A stretch of 47,500 bases of DNA from Heyndrickxia oleronia (GTDB lineage: Bacteria > Bacillota > Bacilli > Bacillales > Bacillaceae_C), in assembly GCF_017809215.1 (NCBI RefSeq), contig NZ_CP065424.1, forward strand, positions 4,760,001 to 4,807,500, in the 5' to 3' direction. The notes beneath the pieces were generated by a model, which was not told the origin of the DNA, searched no databases, and saw nothing but the letters and a program-made list of their open reading frames with translations. Positions 34,313 to 42,908 of this stretch are shown here, in pieces. Within the stretch, counting starts at the first letter, position 1. Each line of letters opens with the position of its first letter. Made by a program: the position numbers and the translations under genes.

Positions 34313-34643
34313 GAATGTAGTTGGGCCATTTCAAACATGGGGAACAAAAAGGATAAAAAAAAAAGAGGTCTCCCGAAAGTTGAGTGAACTCTTGAGCAGC
34401 CTCATCTTAGATGTTGTGGGCGGTAACATCTTTAACGATAATTTACCGTTTTTTTAAAGGATGCGTTAACAAAAGGTTAGCAATTTCAAGCAAATGTTTT
34501 TTTACAGTTGTTTTGAAACTCTTCACGGCCTAAACCGTAAGTAGTGATTGCCTTACCATTGTTTTGCGACTACGCCATTTTCAAAATATGATTAATTAAT
34601 TTGCATGAAAAATAATAGCCGAGATGGATAGTAGCGAGTTTTG
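34313..34643. other. Intergenic region with terminator and possible gene remnant
   Basis: About 330 nt. Besides the hairpin at 34355-34405, the minus strand has a short open stretch at 34568-34486 reading NNGKAITTYGLGREEFQNN and ending in a stop. It has no start codon, so it may be a fossil of a displaced gene. Nothing else is recognised. Confidence 0.4.
34355..34405 (-). terminator. Terminator-like hairpin downstream of the serine hydrolase gene
   Basis: On the minus strand GAGGCTGCTCAAGAGTT pairs imperfectly with AACTTTCGGGAGACCTC, followed by a run of T. It is about 240 nt past the hydrolase stop. It also faces the end of the TetR gene on the other strand, but the T-run fits the minus direction. 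The sequence resembles the groEL terminator at 37521-37565. Confidence 0.65.
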
Positions 34644-36107
34644 CTAAAAGCCTTCCTTGGATCTTTTTAATGAAATATATATTGATAATATACCGTTTAA
34701 CCCCATCAAGATAACCATTATTATAGTTAATAATGCAATATCTGCAGCAAATACTTTTATCGTATGCCATGGAGATCCTGTACTATAGATTAGTAACGGA
34801 ATTATAGCAACAGCTATAACTAATAGAATAATTCCGGAGACGCACCATACCTTTGTTTTACGAGTTTTTCCTGACTTAATCTTTACAAGCAGATAAATGG
34901 ACATTACAAGGAGCAAGGCAATAATCCCTATTAAAATGAATTGAACAATAGGACTGGATTGAGGTATATCCAACGGTTCATCTCCATTTAATATATTGAT
35001 AATCCCTTGTTTTAGGTATATAAGTCCCTCTTCTTCTAAAATATGATTCTTATTAGTAAGAATCACACCTCCCCAACCGGTTTCTGGTATAAAAAATACT
35101 TCTGCACGTGAATCAGGAGTAGAACCCGAATGCCATATCATTTCATCTTTAGAGTTTGGATTGGAGAGTCTTACACCAAGACCATAATATCGATGTTCAC
35201 CAGTTTGAACATAAGGGGACAAATATAGATTCATTGTTTTTTCACTTAAAAAAATATTACTATCGCGCTGGCTAAGCAACCTAATGTACTGGATCATGTC
35301 TGTTGCACTTGCGGTTAGGTATCCATATGGTGCGCCTCCGTTATCATATGTTACTGCACTATTTCGAGGGAATCCTAACCATGACTGGTAACCAGCTGCA
35401 TATCCTTTTTTATATGCGGCTCTATAATCAGCAGCAGCATATTTCATTCCTAATGGTGTAAAAACTTGTTTCTCCATGTACTCAGAATAGGTTTGATTTG
35501 TAACTTCTTCAATGAGAGCACCGAGAATTGAAAAATTAGCATTACTATATTGATGCTTTTCTCCAGGTGCGGCAGTCAACTTCACGTCTGATAAACTTTC
35601 TACATTTTTCTTTATTGCGTCCAAATCATTAGATTCTCTATCTGATATGGATAAGCCAGTATAAGTACTAATCCCACTGGTTTGCGTTAATAAATGTTTA
35701 ATTGTTATTTGGGATGCTGCTTTTTTATCTTTAAGTGAAAACCATGGAATATACTTTTGAACCGGATCATCTAATCGGACGGTCCCTTCTTCAATTAATT
35801 TCATTACAGCTAAGCCTGTTAATGATTTACTTATCGAACCTATTGTAAAGGGAGTTTCAGTTGTTACTTTTTCCTCAAATTCTCCCGTTATCCCCCAAGC
35901 CTTGGCGTAAAAAATATTATTATCATGAACGATAGCGATAGAGGCTCCAGGAATTCGATGTTTTTCTAAAAAGGTTTTTATATAGCTATCAAGTGTGCTC
36001 TTGAGGTCTTGTTCTGCGGACATTTGTGAGATTGGTAGAAATAAAATAAGCGAAATGAATACTAAACATACTAATGTAAATTTTGATATAGGTGCTATCA
36101 TTTTCAT
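34644..36107 (-). CDS. Class C beta-lactamase-like serine hydrolase, membrane anchored
   Basis: A 487-residue protein of the beta-lactamase/penicillin-binding family. The N-terminal signal/anchor is FTLVCLVFISLILFLPIS. Catalytic motifs are SISK (Ser91, Lys94), YSN (187-189) and HSG (326-328), the third-motif variant common in esterase/peptidase-type members. Residues from about 390 hold three to four membrane helices, which is longer than plain class C enzymes. It probably cuts an ester, peptide or cell-wall substrate outside the cell; true beta-lactamase activity cannot be assumed. It is the last gene of a PadR, membrane protein and hydrolase operon (7-nt gap). Confidence 0.87.
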   Translation of the reverse strand: MKMIAPISKFTLVCLVFISLILFLPISQMSAEQDLKSTLDSYIKTFLEKHRIPGASIAIVHDNNIFYAKAWGITGEFEEKVTTETPFTIGSISKSLTGLAVMKLIEEGTVRLDDPVQKYIPWFSLKDKKAASQITIKHLLTQTSGISTYTGLSISDRESNDLDAIKKNVESLSDVKLTAAPGEKHQYSNANFSILGALIEEVTNQTYSEYMEKQVFTPLGMKYAAADYRAAYKKGYAAGYQSWLGFPRNSAVTYDNGGAPYGYLTASATDMIQYIRLLSQRDSNIFLSEKTMNLYLSPYVQTGEHRYYGLGVRLSNPNSKDEMIWHSGSTPDSRAEVFFIPETGWGGVILTNKNHILEEEGLIYLKQGIINILNGDEPLDIPQSSPIVQFILIGIIALLLVMSIYLLVKIKSGKTRKTKVWCVSGIILLVIAVAIIPLLIYSTGSPWHTIKVFAADIALLTIIMVILMGLNGILSIYISLKRSKEGF

Positions 36108-36114
36108 TGTAATT

Positions 36115-36627
36115 TTACCTAATTATTATTTTTCGTAAAAAAAGTTTAATTACAAGCACCGAAACTAAACAAGCAATAGACATGCTAATGATCATTAACA
36201 AGGAATTCCACCATGAATTATTGGAAATTTGAAAAAAGATATTATAATAAAATCTATTGCTGGTACCTTGCGGGTTAAAGGATTCGGCTAAAAACATAGA
36301 AAATATTAGCTGAGTGCCCAGATAGCTGAGAATTAAAGTAAAGAATCCTATCACAAATAAAATTCCTGTTCTACTTTTTGATTTTCGTATCTGCTTTATT
36401 TCCGAATGAAGATCTATTCCATTAATCTCTAAAAAATCTTTGACTAATTCGTGAGAATTCCCTAATTCTTTTATACTATCCTTCCCGAGTTCACGGGATT
36501 CCTGAATATGTTCTAAAAGCTGCTGTTTAATATTACTTCTATCTTTTGAACTAATATGATATTGCTTTAGCTCTTCGAGAACTTCGTTTAAAAATTGTTG
36601 TTCTGCCATGTTCAATTTAATATTCAT
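36115..36627 (-). CDS. DUF1700-like membrane protein of the PadR operon
   Basis: A 170-residue protein. A soluble helical N-terminal part (about 1-85: MAEQQFLNEVLEELKQYHIS, IKQQLLEHIQESRELGKDS) is followed by two membrane-spanning regions. This layout matches DUF1700/DUF1129-like partners commonly encoded after PadR regulators. AAAGGAG precedes the ATG at 36627, which overlaps the padR stop (ATGA). The frame extends further upstream inside padR, but this start has the ribosome binding site. No function is established. Confidence 0.78.
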   Translation of the reverse strand: MNIKLNMAEQQFLNEVLEELKQYHISSKDRSNIKQQLLEHIQESRELGKDSIKELGNSHELVKDFLEINGIDLHSEIKQIRKSKSRTGILFVIGFFTLILSYLGTQLIFSMFLAESFNPQGTSNRFYYNIFFQISNNSWWNSLLMIISMSIACLVSVLVIKLFLRKIIIR

Positions 36628-36965
36628 TCCAAATGATCTCCTTTCAAACCACTTTGCAGAAGGGATTTTATATCTTGTTGTAATTCCAACCACTCATTGA
36701 TTTTTTTCTGAAGATGCATTTTCCCTTTTTCATTGATCTCATAATAGACTCTAACTTTTCCGTTTTCCGTCATTTCACGATTAGTACTAACCCATTCCTG
36801 ATCTTTAAGTTTTGTTAAAATGGGATAAATGCTGCCTACTCCTTTCAGTTTTAAATTGTGTTCTTCAAGCTCCTTCATAATTTCATAACCATAGCTCTTA
36901 TTCTTTGACAAAATCGATAATACACACATCTCTAAGTGACCTTTAATTAAACTTGTTCTATCCAT
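36624..36965 (-). CDS. PadR-family transcriptional regulator
   Basis: A 113-residue winged-helix regulator of the small PadR-s2 class. MCVLSILSKNKSYGYEIMKE and GVGSIYPILTKLKDQEWVST are the recognition core, followed by YYEINEKGK and a short dimerisation helix. It likely represses its own operon in response to a membrane or antibiotic signal. There is no recognisable Shine-Dalgarno sequence before the ATG at 36965. The predicted promoter places transcription start at or next to that ATG, so the mRNA may be leaderless. Confidence 0.9.
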   Translation of the reverse strand: MDRTSLIKGHLEMCVLSILSKNKSYGYEIMKELEEHNLKLKGVGSIYPILTKLKDQEWVSTNREMTENGKVRVYYEINEKGKMHLQKKINEWLELQQDIKSLLQSGLKGDHLE

Positions 36966-36967
36966 AG

Positions 36968-37008
36968 GATAAATTTAACAAATATATATACTTCTTTCAA
37001 GTATATAT
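36968..37008 (-). promoter_or_regulatory. Predicted padR promoter with overlapping palindrome
   Basis: An inverted repeat ATATATACTT, 5-nt spacer CTTTC, AAGTATATAT at 36984-37008 is a candidate PadR operator. Inside it on the minus strand lies TTGAAA, 17 bp, then TAAATT (-10, 4/6), ending 6 nt before the ATG. A repressor bound here would block RNA polymerase directly. Confidence 0.55.
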
Positions 37009-37520
37009 TTGAGAGAAATAATTAATAAGATTGAAATAAGCTAAATAATACTAGCCCCCTAACTTGTTTTTGTTACCAATTTCAGTTTTTTACTTCTAAG
37101 TGAAGAGTGTAATATTAATAACCATGCGATTGCAACTCCATAACCTATTTCAATCCCATGAATAAAACTTTGGAATATCAGCTAGCCACACCGAAGACTA
37201 GAAAATCATGACGGAAAATCATTGTTGATAGAGGTGCAAATTTTTTAAGGAAAATAAAAATGTTCGGGATGAAGTTATTGTATGGTCAGGGGATAGTTAC
37301 TATTGCAAAATTAGTAGACTAAGCGGGTATCTTATCGTTATCAGACTTTCCAAAATAGGTGGGTGATTTCAGACAAAATCCTAGTTTACACTATACTCAA
37401 TTAGACATATACACGGATCACTTCTTACCTTGGTGTGCTTAACTCGAACCAATCATAGATAGACTTGTTCTTGCTAAGATCAAATCACGAAAAATGGGGA
37501 CCTCCACTTTACGAAAGAAA
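37009..37520. other. Decayed DNA between padR and groEL
   Basis: About 510 nt without an intact gene. A 44-codon plus-strand stretch at 37235-37366 reads VRDEVIVWSGDSYYCKISRL and then SGYLIVIRLSKIGG before a stop, and it has no start codon. Composition is coding-like, so this is probably the remains of a displaced gene or insertion. The family is not recognised. Confidence 0.45.
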
Positions 37521-37565
37521 TAAAAAAAGCAGCCTCTCAAAAGTTCAATGAACTTTTGAGAAGCC
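37521..37565 (-). terminator. Terminator of the groES-groEL operon
   Basis: On the minus strand CTTCTCAAAAGTTCA pairs with TGAACTTTTGAGAGG and is followed by CTGCTTTTTTTATTTC. It lies about 90 nt after the groEL stop. Confidence 0.85.
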
Positions 37566-37655
37566 ACCGTTAATTTCCTCAATGTTAGCAAAATGTTTTT
37601 AAACCACTCTCACTTTACCAACAAACCTTGATATATCAAAGGGTCGAGGGGCAGA

Positions 37656-39287
37656 TTACATCATGCCGCCCATTCCGCCCATGCCACTCATATCAGGCAT
37701 TCCGCCACCAGCATTTTCTTCTGGTTTGTCAGCAACTACTGCTTCAGTTGTAAGAAGCATTGCTGCTACAGATGCTGCGTTTTGAAGAGCATAGCGTGTT
37801 ACTTTTGTTGGGTCTACGATACCAGCTTCGATCATGTTTACCCACTCACCATTTGCTGCGTTGAAACCAACACCCACTTGTTCTTTCTTTAAGCGGTCAA
37901 CAATGACAGAACCTTCAAGACCTGCATTGTGTGCAATTTGGCGAACTGGCTCTTCTAATGCACGAAGAACGATGTTGATACCAGTAGCTACATCACCTTC
38001 TGCTGAAACAGAAGCAACTTTGTTATATACATTTACAAGAGCTGTACCACCACCGGATACGATACCTTCTTCTACTGCTGCACGAGTAGAGTTTAGTGCA
38101 TCTTCAATACGAAGCTTGCGTTCTTTTAATTCAGTTTCAGTAGCTGCACCAACTTTGATTACTGCTACACCACCAGCAAGCTTAGCAAGACGCTCTTGTA
38201 ATTTTTCACGGTCAAATTCAGAAGTAGTTTCTTCTAATTGAACACGGATTTGATTTACACGAGCAGAGATGTTTGCAGAATCTCCAGATCCTTCAACAAT
38301 TGTTGTGTTTTCTTTTGTAACAACAACTTTTGCTGCGCGTCCTAAAGAATCAATTGTTGCAGTTTTAAGATCAAGACCAAGATCTTCAGTAATTACTTCA
38401 CCGCCAGTAAGAACAGCAATATCTTCTAGCATTGCTTTACGACGATCACCAAAGCCAGGAGCTTTAACTGCTACTGCATTGAATGTACCACGAAGTTTGT
38501 TTACTACTAATGTAGCAAGAGCTTCACCTTCAACATCTTCAGCAATCAATAATAATGGTTTACCTTGTTGAACAACTTGTTCTAGAACTGGTAAGATTTC
38601 TTGAATGCTTGTAATTTTTTTATCAGTGATTAAGATATATGGATTTTCAAGAACTGCTTCCATCTTATCTGAATCAGTTACCATGTATGGAGATGCATAT
38701 CCACGATCGAATTGCATACCTTCTACAACATCTAATTCAGTTGTGAAGCCTTTTGATTCTTCAATTGTAATGACACCGTCATTACCTACACGTTCCATTG
38801 CTTCTGCAATTAATTGTCCTACTTCATCATCTGCAGCAGAAATAGCAGCAACTTGTGCGATTGATTCTTTTCCTTCGATTGGTTTAGAAATCGCTTGAAG
38901 TTCTTCAACCGCTGTTTGTACAGCTTTTTCGATACCTTTACGAATGCCGACAGGGTTTGCACCAGCTGTTACGTTCTTTAAGCCTTCACGAATCATCGCT
39001 TGAGCTAAAACAGTTGCAGTTGTTGTACCGTCACCAGCAACATCATTTGTTTTGCTAGCTACTTCAGATACAAGCTTCGCACCCATGTTTTCGAATGCAT
39101 CTTCTAATTCGATTTCTTTTGCAATTGTTACACCATCATTTGTAATTAGTGGTGAACCGAATTTTTTCTCAAGTACCACGTTGCGTCCTTTTGGTCCAAG
39201 TGTTACTTTTACAGCATCTGCTAATTTATCAACTCCGCGAAGCATCGCACGACGTGCATCTTCACTGAATTTAATTTCCTTTGCCAT
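37656..39287 (-). CDS. groEL: 60-kDa chaperonin GroEL
   Basis: ATP-driven protein folding cage with GroES. It is 543 residues, the normal size. It starts MAKEIKFSEDARRAMLRGVD. It contains the ATP-binding GPKGRNVVLEKKFGSPLITN and AGDGTTTATVLAQAM segments, and ends with the Gly/Met tail (MPDMSGMGGMGGMM). It is second gene of the groESL operon. It is controlled by HrcA through the CIRCE element upstream of groES and ends at a strong terminator. Confidence 0.98.
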   Translation of the reverse strand: MAKEIKFSEDARRAMLRGVDKLADAVKVTLGPKGRNVVLEKKFGSPLITNDGVTIAKEIELEDAFENMGAKLVSEVASKTNDVAGDGTTTATVLAQAMIREGLKNVTAGANPVGIRKGIEKAVQTAVEELQAISKPIEGKESIAQVAAISAADDEVGQLIAEAMERVGNDGVITIEESKGFTTELDVVEGMQFDRGYASPYMVTDSDKMEAVLENPYILITDKKITSIQEILPVLEQVVQQGKPLLLIAEDVEGEALATLVVNKLRGTFNAVAVKAPGFGDRRKAMLEDIAVLTGGEVITEDLGLDLKTATIDSLGRAAKVVVTKENTTIVEGSGDSANISARVNQIRVQLEETTSEFDREKLQERLAKLAGGVAVIKVGAATETELKERKLRIEDALNSTRAAVEEGIVSGGGTALVNVYNKVASVSAEGDVATGINIVLRALEEPVRQIAHNAGLEGSVIVDRLKKEQVGVGFNAANGEWVNMIEAGIVDPTKVTRYALQNAASVAAMLLTTEAVVADKPEENAGGGMPDMSGMGGMGGMM

Positions 39288-39436
39288 CTGAAATTACCTC
39301 CTTGATTCTTTCTTAAAAGTTTATGAAGTTCAATAAAGTCTTCAGACTTAAATTAGTTTTACTCGGTCAGGGCGCCTATCAATATGGGCGCCATGGCTTT
39401 TCAAAAGAAGTATTTATTTACGAAAATGGTTAATAA

Positions 39437-39721
39437 CTATTGTACAATAGCTAAAATGTCTGTATCACGTAGAATTAAATATTCGTTACCTTGGTATTTC
39501 ACTTCTGTACCAGCATATTTAGAGAAGATGATGCGATCGCCTTCAGATACTTCAAGAGCAACACGCTCACCGCTATCTAAAACACGTCCAGTACCTACAG
39601 CAACTACCTTACCTTCTTGCGGTTTTTCCTTTGCAGAATCAGGAAGAACGATACCGCTTGCAGTTTTTTCTTCTGTTTCTACTAGTTCAATTACGACGCG
39701 ATCTCCAAGTGGTTTTAACAA
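39437..39721 (-). CDS. groES: 10-kDa co-chaperonin GroES
   Basis: Lid of the GroEL cage. The 94-residue product starts LKPLGDRVVIELVETEEKTA and contains the mobile loop TASGIVLPDSAKEKPQ and the end LILRDTDILAIVQ. The start is TTG at 39721 (TTG TTA AAA CCA), with AAGGAGG upstream; a longer frame from 39778 would run into the CIRCE element and is not the real start. It gives the same length and N-terminus as B. subtilis GroES. Confidence 0.97.
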   Translation of the reverse strand: MLKPLGDRVVIELVETEEKTASGIVLPDSAKEKPQEGKVVAVGTGRVLDSGERVALEVSEGDRIIFSKYAGTEVKYQGNEYLILRDTDILAIVQ

Positions 39722-39764
39722 GTGAAACAACCTCCTTAAAAATTTATGTAGATTTTTATGATTA

Positions 39765-39791
39765 TTAGCACTCAACACTCATGAGTGCTAA
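39765..39791. promoter_or_regulatory. CIRCE operator (HrcA binding site)
   Basis: A perfect CIRCE: TTAGCACTC, nine bases, GAGTGCTAA. It lies between the promoter and groES. It is the target of the heat-shock repressor HrcA, whose gene is not in this window. Confidence 0.98.
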
Positions 39792-39801
39792 CACAATTAT
39801 T

Positions 39802-39830
39802 ATAATAATTAATTTAAAGCCTTTTTGCAA
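39802..39830 (-). promoter_or_regulatory. Predicted SigA promoter of groESL
   Basis: TTGCAA (-35) at 39830-39825 and TATTAT (-10) at 39807-39802 with 17-bp spacing. A consensus TATAAT lies 3 bp closer to the gene (39804-39799) and could be used instead. Transcription would start just before the CIRCE. Confidence 0.65.
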
Positions 39831-40013
39831 GTCTCAAGAGTAAGTTTTTTATAAATTTCTTTTTATTGAGAAATGTAAACAGTTAAGTTTATGTACTAAT
39901 TTACTTTCTATTCATAGATTAAAAAGTTTTTTACATATACTAGAATAAAGGTCTTACATTTGAACGTATATATATTCAATAGTAGAATGATAATTATGAT
40001 ACTAGGACAGACC

Positions 40014-40763
40014 ATGAAAGGATATATGAATGTGAAAAAAGAGTATGCATTTATCTTAATCGCTTATATTGTCATGCAATTATCTGGTTATATCGGTAAC
40101 CCCATTGTGTATGAGATTGGTGTAAACGGATTTCATGCTTCAAAAGCTTATATGATCAAAATGGCCCCAATCATTTGGATGGTATTTAGTTTTCTTGCCT
40201 GTCTTTTAGTTGTTTTACTCCTATTGAGGAAATCAGAAAGAAAAGAGCGTTCTGAAAGAAAGGACCAGCTGTCTGCTGGGAAATCAATCCTATGGGCTGT
40301 GGGTGGAATCTTTTTAGCCTTCTTTGCTCAAGCAATCGCCTCCATTGTAGAACAGTTGATTGGAATTAAGGTTGGTTCTGAAAATACGCAAAGAATTGTT
40401 ACGATTATAGAAAACTTTCCAATTGTTGTCCTAGTAAGTTCTATAATTGGTCCTATATTAGAAGAAATTGTATTTCGTAAGGTGATTTTTGGATCATTAC
40501 ATAAACGATTATCCTTTTTTCTATCGGCTCTAATTAGTTCCATTATTTTCGGACTTGCCCATATGGAAATGACTCATTTGCTTTTATATACTGCCATGGG
40601 ATTTACTTTCGCATTTCTTTACAAAATGACGAATCGGATCATCGTTCCTATTACCGCTCATGTTATGATGAATACACTAGTTGTCATTGCACAAATTGCT
40701 AATCGTGAAGAAATACAAAAATTAATTGAGAATCAAAGTTTTATTGGAGGATTTTTCACATGA
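40014..40763 (+). CDS. ydiL: CPBP-family intramembrane protease YdiL
   Basis: A 249-residue polytopic membrane protein of the CPBP (CAAX-protease/bacteriocin-processing, formerly Abi) family. Motifs are IVGPILEEIVFRKVIFG (Glu-Glu-x-x-x-Arg), FGLAHMEMTHLLLYTAMGF and the last motif ITAHVMMN. The chain is collinear with B. subtilis YdiL. It is probably a glutamic-type intramembrane protease; the substrate is unknown. Starts possible are the ATG at 40014 (AGGA 6 nt upstream) or the ATG at 40026 (MNVKKEYAF), which matches the B. subtilis N-terminus; the former has the better ribosome binding site. It overlaps ydiK by 4 nt. Confidence 0.88.
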   Translation: MKGYMNVKKEYAFILIAYIVMQLSGYIGNPIVYEIGVNGFHASKAYMIKMAPIIWMVFSFLACLLVVLLLLRKSERKERSERKDQLSAGKSILWAVGGIFLAFFAQAIASIVEQLIGIKVGSENTQRIVTIIENFPIVVLVSSIIGPILEEIVFRKVIFGSLHKRLSFFLSALISSIIFGLAHMEMTHLLLYTAMGFTFAFLYKMTNRIIVPITAHVMMNTLVVIAQIANREEIQKLIENQSFIGGFFT

Positions 40764-40954
40764 GACCATTATTATCCGGGGTAGTATATTGCCTTTTAGG
40801 CACTTTGTTCACTTTCTTTGCTATTCAGCAAGTGAATATAAATGGTTGGTCTTTTTTTGCGTATATGCTTATCTTTTTAGCAACCATTGATTATGGCTCT
40901 GGATTTCGACTAATCACCTTGCACTTTAAGCTAAAAAGCCAACAGAAAAAATAA
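40760..40954 (+). CDS. ydiK: Small membrane protein YdiK
   Basis: A 64-residue membrane protein (MRPLLSGVVYCLLGTLFTFF, then VNINGWSFFAYMLIFLATID) with two helices and a short basic tail. The start overlaps the ydiL stop (ATGA) and GGAGG is present upstream, so they are coupled. The position after ydiL and the sequence match the uncharacterised B. subtilis YdiK (DUF4305). No function is known. Confidence 0.82.
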   Translation: MRPLLSGVVYCLLGTLFTFFAIQQVNINGWSFFAYMLIFLATIDYGSGFRLITLHFKLKSQQKK

Positions 40955-41021
40955 AAAGCAGGTGAAATGATCACTGCTCGCTAATTGTTAATGTATGCAG
41001 TTAGGATTTTACAAGAGTAAT

Positions 41022-41070
41022 TAAAAAAGAGATGTTCATAAGTATCAAACTTAAGAACATCTCTTTTTAT
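41022..41070. terminator. Bidirectional terminator between ydiK and tatC
   Basis: AGAGATGTTC and GAACATCTCT form a 10-bp stem with A-run before and T-run after, so it works in both directions. It overlaps the last bases of tatC, so it ends both the ydiL-ydiK and the tatA-tatC transcripts. Confidence 0.9.
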
Positions 41071-41822
41071 TCAGAATCTCTTTCAAGTTCATATCGCAAT
41101 TCAGCCGCTTTTGATTTACGGTAGCCTATTTTTGAAAGCCAAATACTAATTTCATATAAAATCATTAAAGGTATTGCTACAATAATTTGTGACATTACAT
41201 CCGGTGGTGTAATAAAGGCAGCAAGAACGATTAATAAGAAGTAGGCATATTTTCGTATCTTTGCTAAAAACATCGGTGTAATTATACCTAAACGTGTTAA
41301 AAATAAAATAATAATCGGCAGTTCAAATAAAAGCCCGAAAGGTAGCGTAATCTGAAATAAGAACGAGAAATATTCATTTATACCGATAACTGGGTTTATA
41401 TTCATTTGTGATGAAAGCTGCATCATAAATTTTAAGATAAGCGGAAATAAGATAAAATATGAAAAAGCTATTCCAGCTAAGAATAACAACACCGCTGCGG
41501 GAATATAGCTTAATGTAACTTTTCGCTCCTTCTCATACAAACCAGGACTAATAAACGCCCATAACTGATAGAGAATGACAGGCAAAATAATCACCAGCGC
41601 CAAGTATAATGTCATCTCCATAAAAACTTTAAATGGATCAGTTAATCGGAAAGCATTCATCGTTATTTCTTTTGCTAAATCTGATTCCTGAAGATAGCGT
41701 ATGAGTGGTTGTGATAGAAAAAAGCTCACTATTACAGCCAAGATAAAGAAAACGACTATAACAAACAGTCGTTTCCTTAACTCAGATATATGTTCAAAAA
41801 TCGTCATGTCTTTTTGACTCAT
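41067..41822 (-). CDS. tatC: Twin-arginine translocase subunit TatC
   Basis: A 251-residue membrane protein with six helices that binds Tat signal peptides and exports folded proteins. The N-terminal HISELRKRLF, FKVFMEMTLYLALVIILPVI, FISPGLYEKERK (loop Glu), the FGLLFELPI segment and AAFITPPDV near the end are all TatC signatures. It lies 94 nt downstream of tatA on the same strand, like the B. subtilis TatAy-TatCy pair at the same map position. Confidence 0.96.
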   Translation of the reverse strand: MSQKDMTIFEHISELRKRLFVIVVFFILAVIVSFFLSQPLIRYLQESDLAKEITMNAFRLTDPFKVFMEMTLYLALVIILPVILYQLWAFISPGLYEKERKVTLSYIPAAVLLFLAGIAFSYFILFPLILKFMMQLSSQMNINPVIGINEYFSFLFQITLPFGLLFELPIIILFLTRLGIITPMFLAKIRKYAYFLLIVLAAFITPPDVMSQIIVAIPLMILYEISIWLSKIGYRKSKAAELRYELERDSE

Positions 41823-41916
41823 ATAATTTCATCCTAACATTTACTTAGACTCTTTCCTTACTATCATTTCTGTTGTAATGAAAAGATGCCAAAACCTAGT
41901 ATTAAGAAAACGAGAT

Positions 41917-42105
41917 TTATTTTACTTGATCTTTACTTTCTGTTTTTGGCTTATCTTCTTCTTCATCTGCTAAGCCTTTTGTAGCATTTTTAAATTCTTT
42001 TAATGTATCCCCTGCAGCTCTGCCTAATTGGGGTAATTTTTTTGGTCCGAAAACTAGTAAGGCTATAATGACAATGAGAATAATACTTCCAATTCCTGGT
42101 CCCAT
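41917..42105 (-). CDS. tatA: Twin-arginine translocase subunit TatA
   Basis: A 62-residue single-span protein that forms the Tat pore. Its layout is GIGSIILIVIIALLVFGPKK (helix and FGPKKLP motif), LGRAAGDTLKEFKNATKG (amphipathic helix) and an acidic/basic tail. The ATG at 42105 has GAGGAGG 8 nt upstream; a GTG three codons earlier lies inside that ribosome binding site and is rejected. It is TatAy-like and paired with tatC downstream. Confidence 0.95.
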   Translation of the reverse strand: MGPGIGSIILIVIIALLVFGPKKLPQLGRAAGDTLKEFKNATKGLADEEEDKPKTESKDQVK

Positions 42106-42170
42106 CAAGCCCACCTCCTCATAGTATCATCATAAAGCAATTCGTGACGAGAATCCATTATTAATTATAG

Positions 42171-42830
42171 TTAGTCTTGTGAATTTTCCGTGTCATTTGG
42201 ATAGTGCTTTAAAAAGTAAACTAATGATTGCAATTCAACAGCTAGATCTATATGGTGCACCCGAATTGATGAAGGTACATTTAGTCTAGCCGGTGTAAAA
42301 TTTAATATACCTTTTACATTGGATTTAGTTACTTCATCAGTAACCCCTTGAGCAACCTCTGCTGGTATAGTAAGTATAACGACACTGATGTCTTCCTCGA
42401 TCAAACGTGGAACAAGTTCATCTAAATGATAGACAGGTACTTGTCCTACTTTTTTACCCACCTTATCAGAATCGACCTCAAATGCAATTTCTATTTTTGT
42501 ATTATTATTCTTCATAAAGTTATAATTTAAAAAAGCAGTACCTAAATTACCCACGCCAATTAACGCTACTTTTGTTACTTCATCCTGATCTAATGTTTTC
42601 CTAAAAAACGACAATAAATAATTTACATTATAGCCATATCCTTTTTTCCCAAGAGCCCCAAAATAGGAAAAATCTCTGCGGATAGTTGCAGAATCTACTT
42701 TTACCGCTTCACTTAATTCTGCAGATGATACACGCTGTTTACCGGATGAATGTAAATTTTTCAGGAATCGATAATAAAGTGGCAATCTTTTTGCCGTTGC
42801 TTGAGGTATCTTTATTTGCTCTTCATTCAT
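42171..42830 (-). CDS. rex: Redox-sensing transcriptional repressor Rex
   Basis: A 219-residue NADH/NAD+ sensor that represses anaerobic and fermentation genes. The N-terminal winged helix has KIPQATAKRLPLYYRFLKNL and DSATIRRDFSYFGALGKKGY, followed by a Rossmann domain with ALIGVGNLGTAFLNYNF, and it ends AVELQSLVYFLKH. The ATG at 42830 (MNEEQIKIPQ) has GGGGGAG 5 nt upstream; a GTG two codons earlier is less suitable. It shows the same length and neighbours as B. subtilis ydiH. Confidence 0.97.
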   Translation of the reverse strand: MNEEQIKIPQATAKRLPLYYRFLKNLHSSGKQRVSSAELSEAVKVDSATIRRDFSYFGALGKKGYGYNVNYLLSFFRKTLDQDEVTKVALIGVGNLGTAFLNYNFMKNNNTKIEIAFEVDSDKVGKKVGQVPVYHLDELVPRLIEEDISVVILTIPAEVAQGVTDEVTKSNVKGILNFTPARLNVPSSIRVHHIDLAVELQSLVYFLKHYPNDTENSQD

Positions 42831-42908
42831 ACGCACTCCCCCATAAGTCTCTAGTACATAAGCGAAAAGGAAATATCATGTAAATTTACCGTTCACTTGC
42901 TCAGTGTT

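Noticed and set aside
34486..34568. Minus-strand fragment NNGKAITTYGLGREEFQNN as a gene
   Set aside because: No start codon and only about 27 codons. Recorded as a possible fossil in the intergenic entry.
34644..36107. Antibiotic-resistance beta-lactamase
   Set aside because: The fold and SxxK/YxN motifs are right, but the HSG third motif and C-terminal membrane helices fit esterase/peptidase-like family members. Resistance cannot be claimed.
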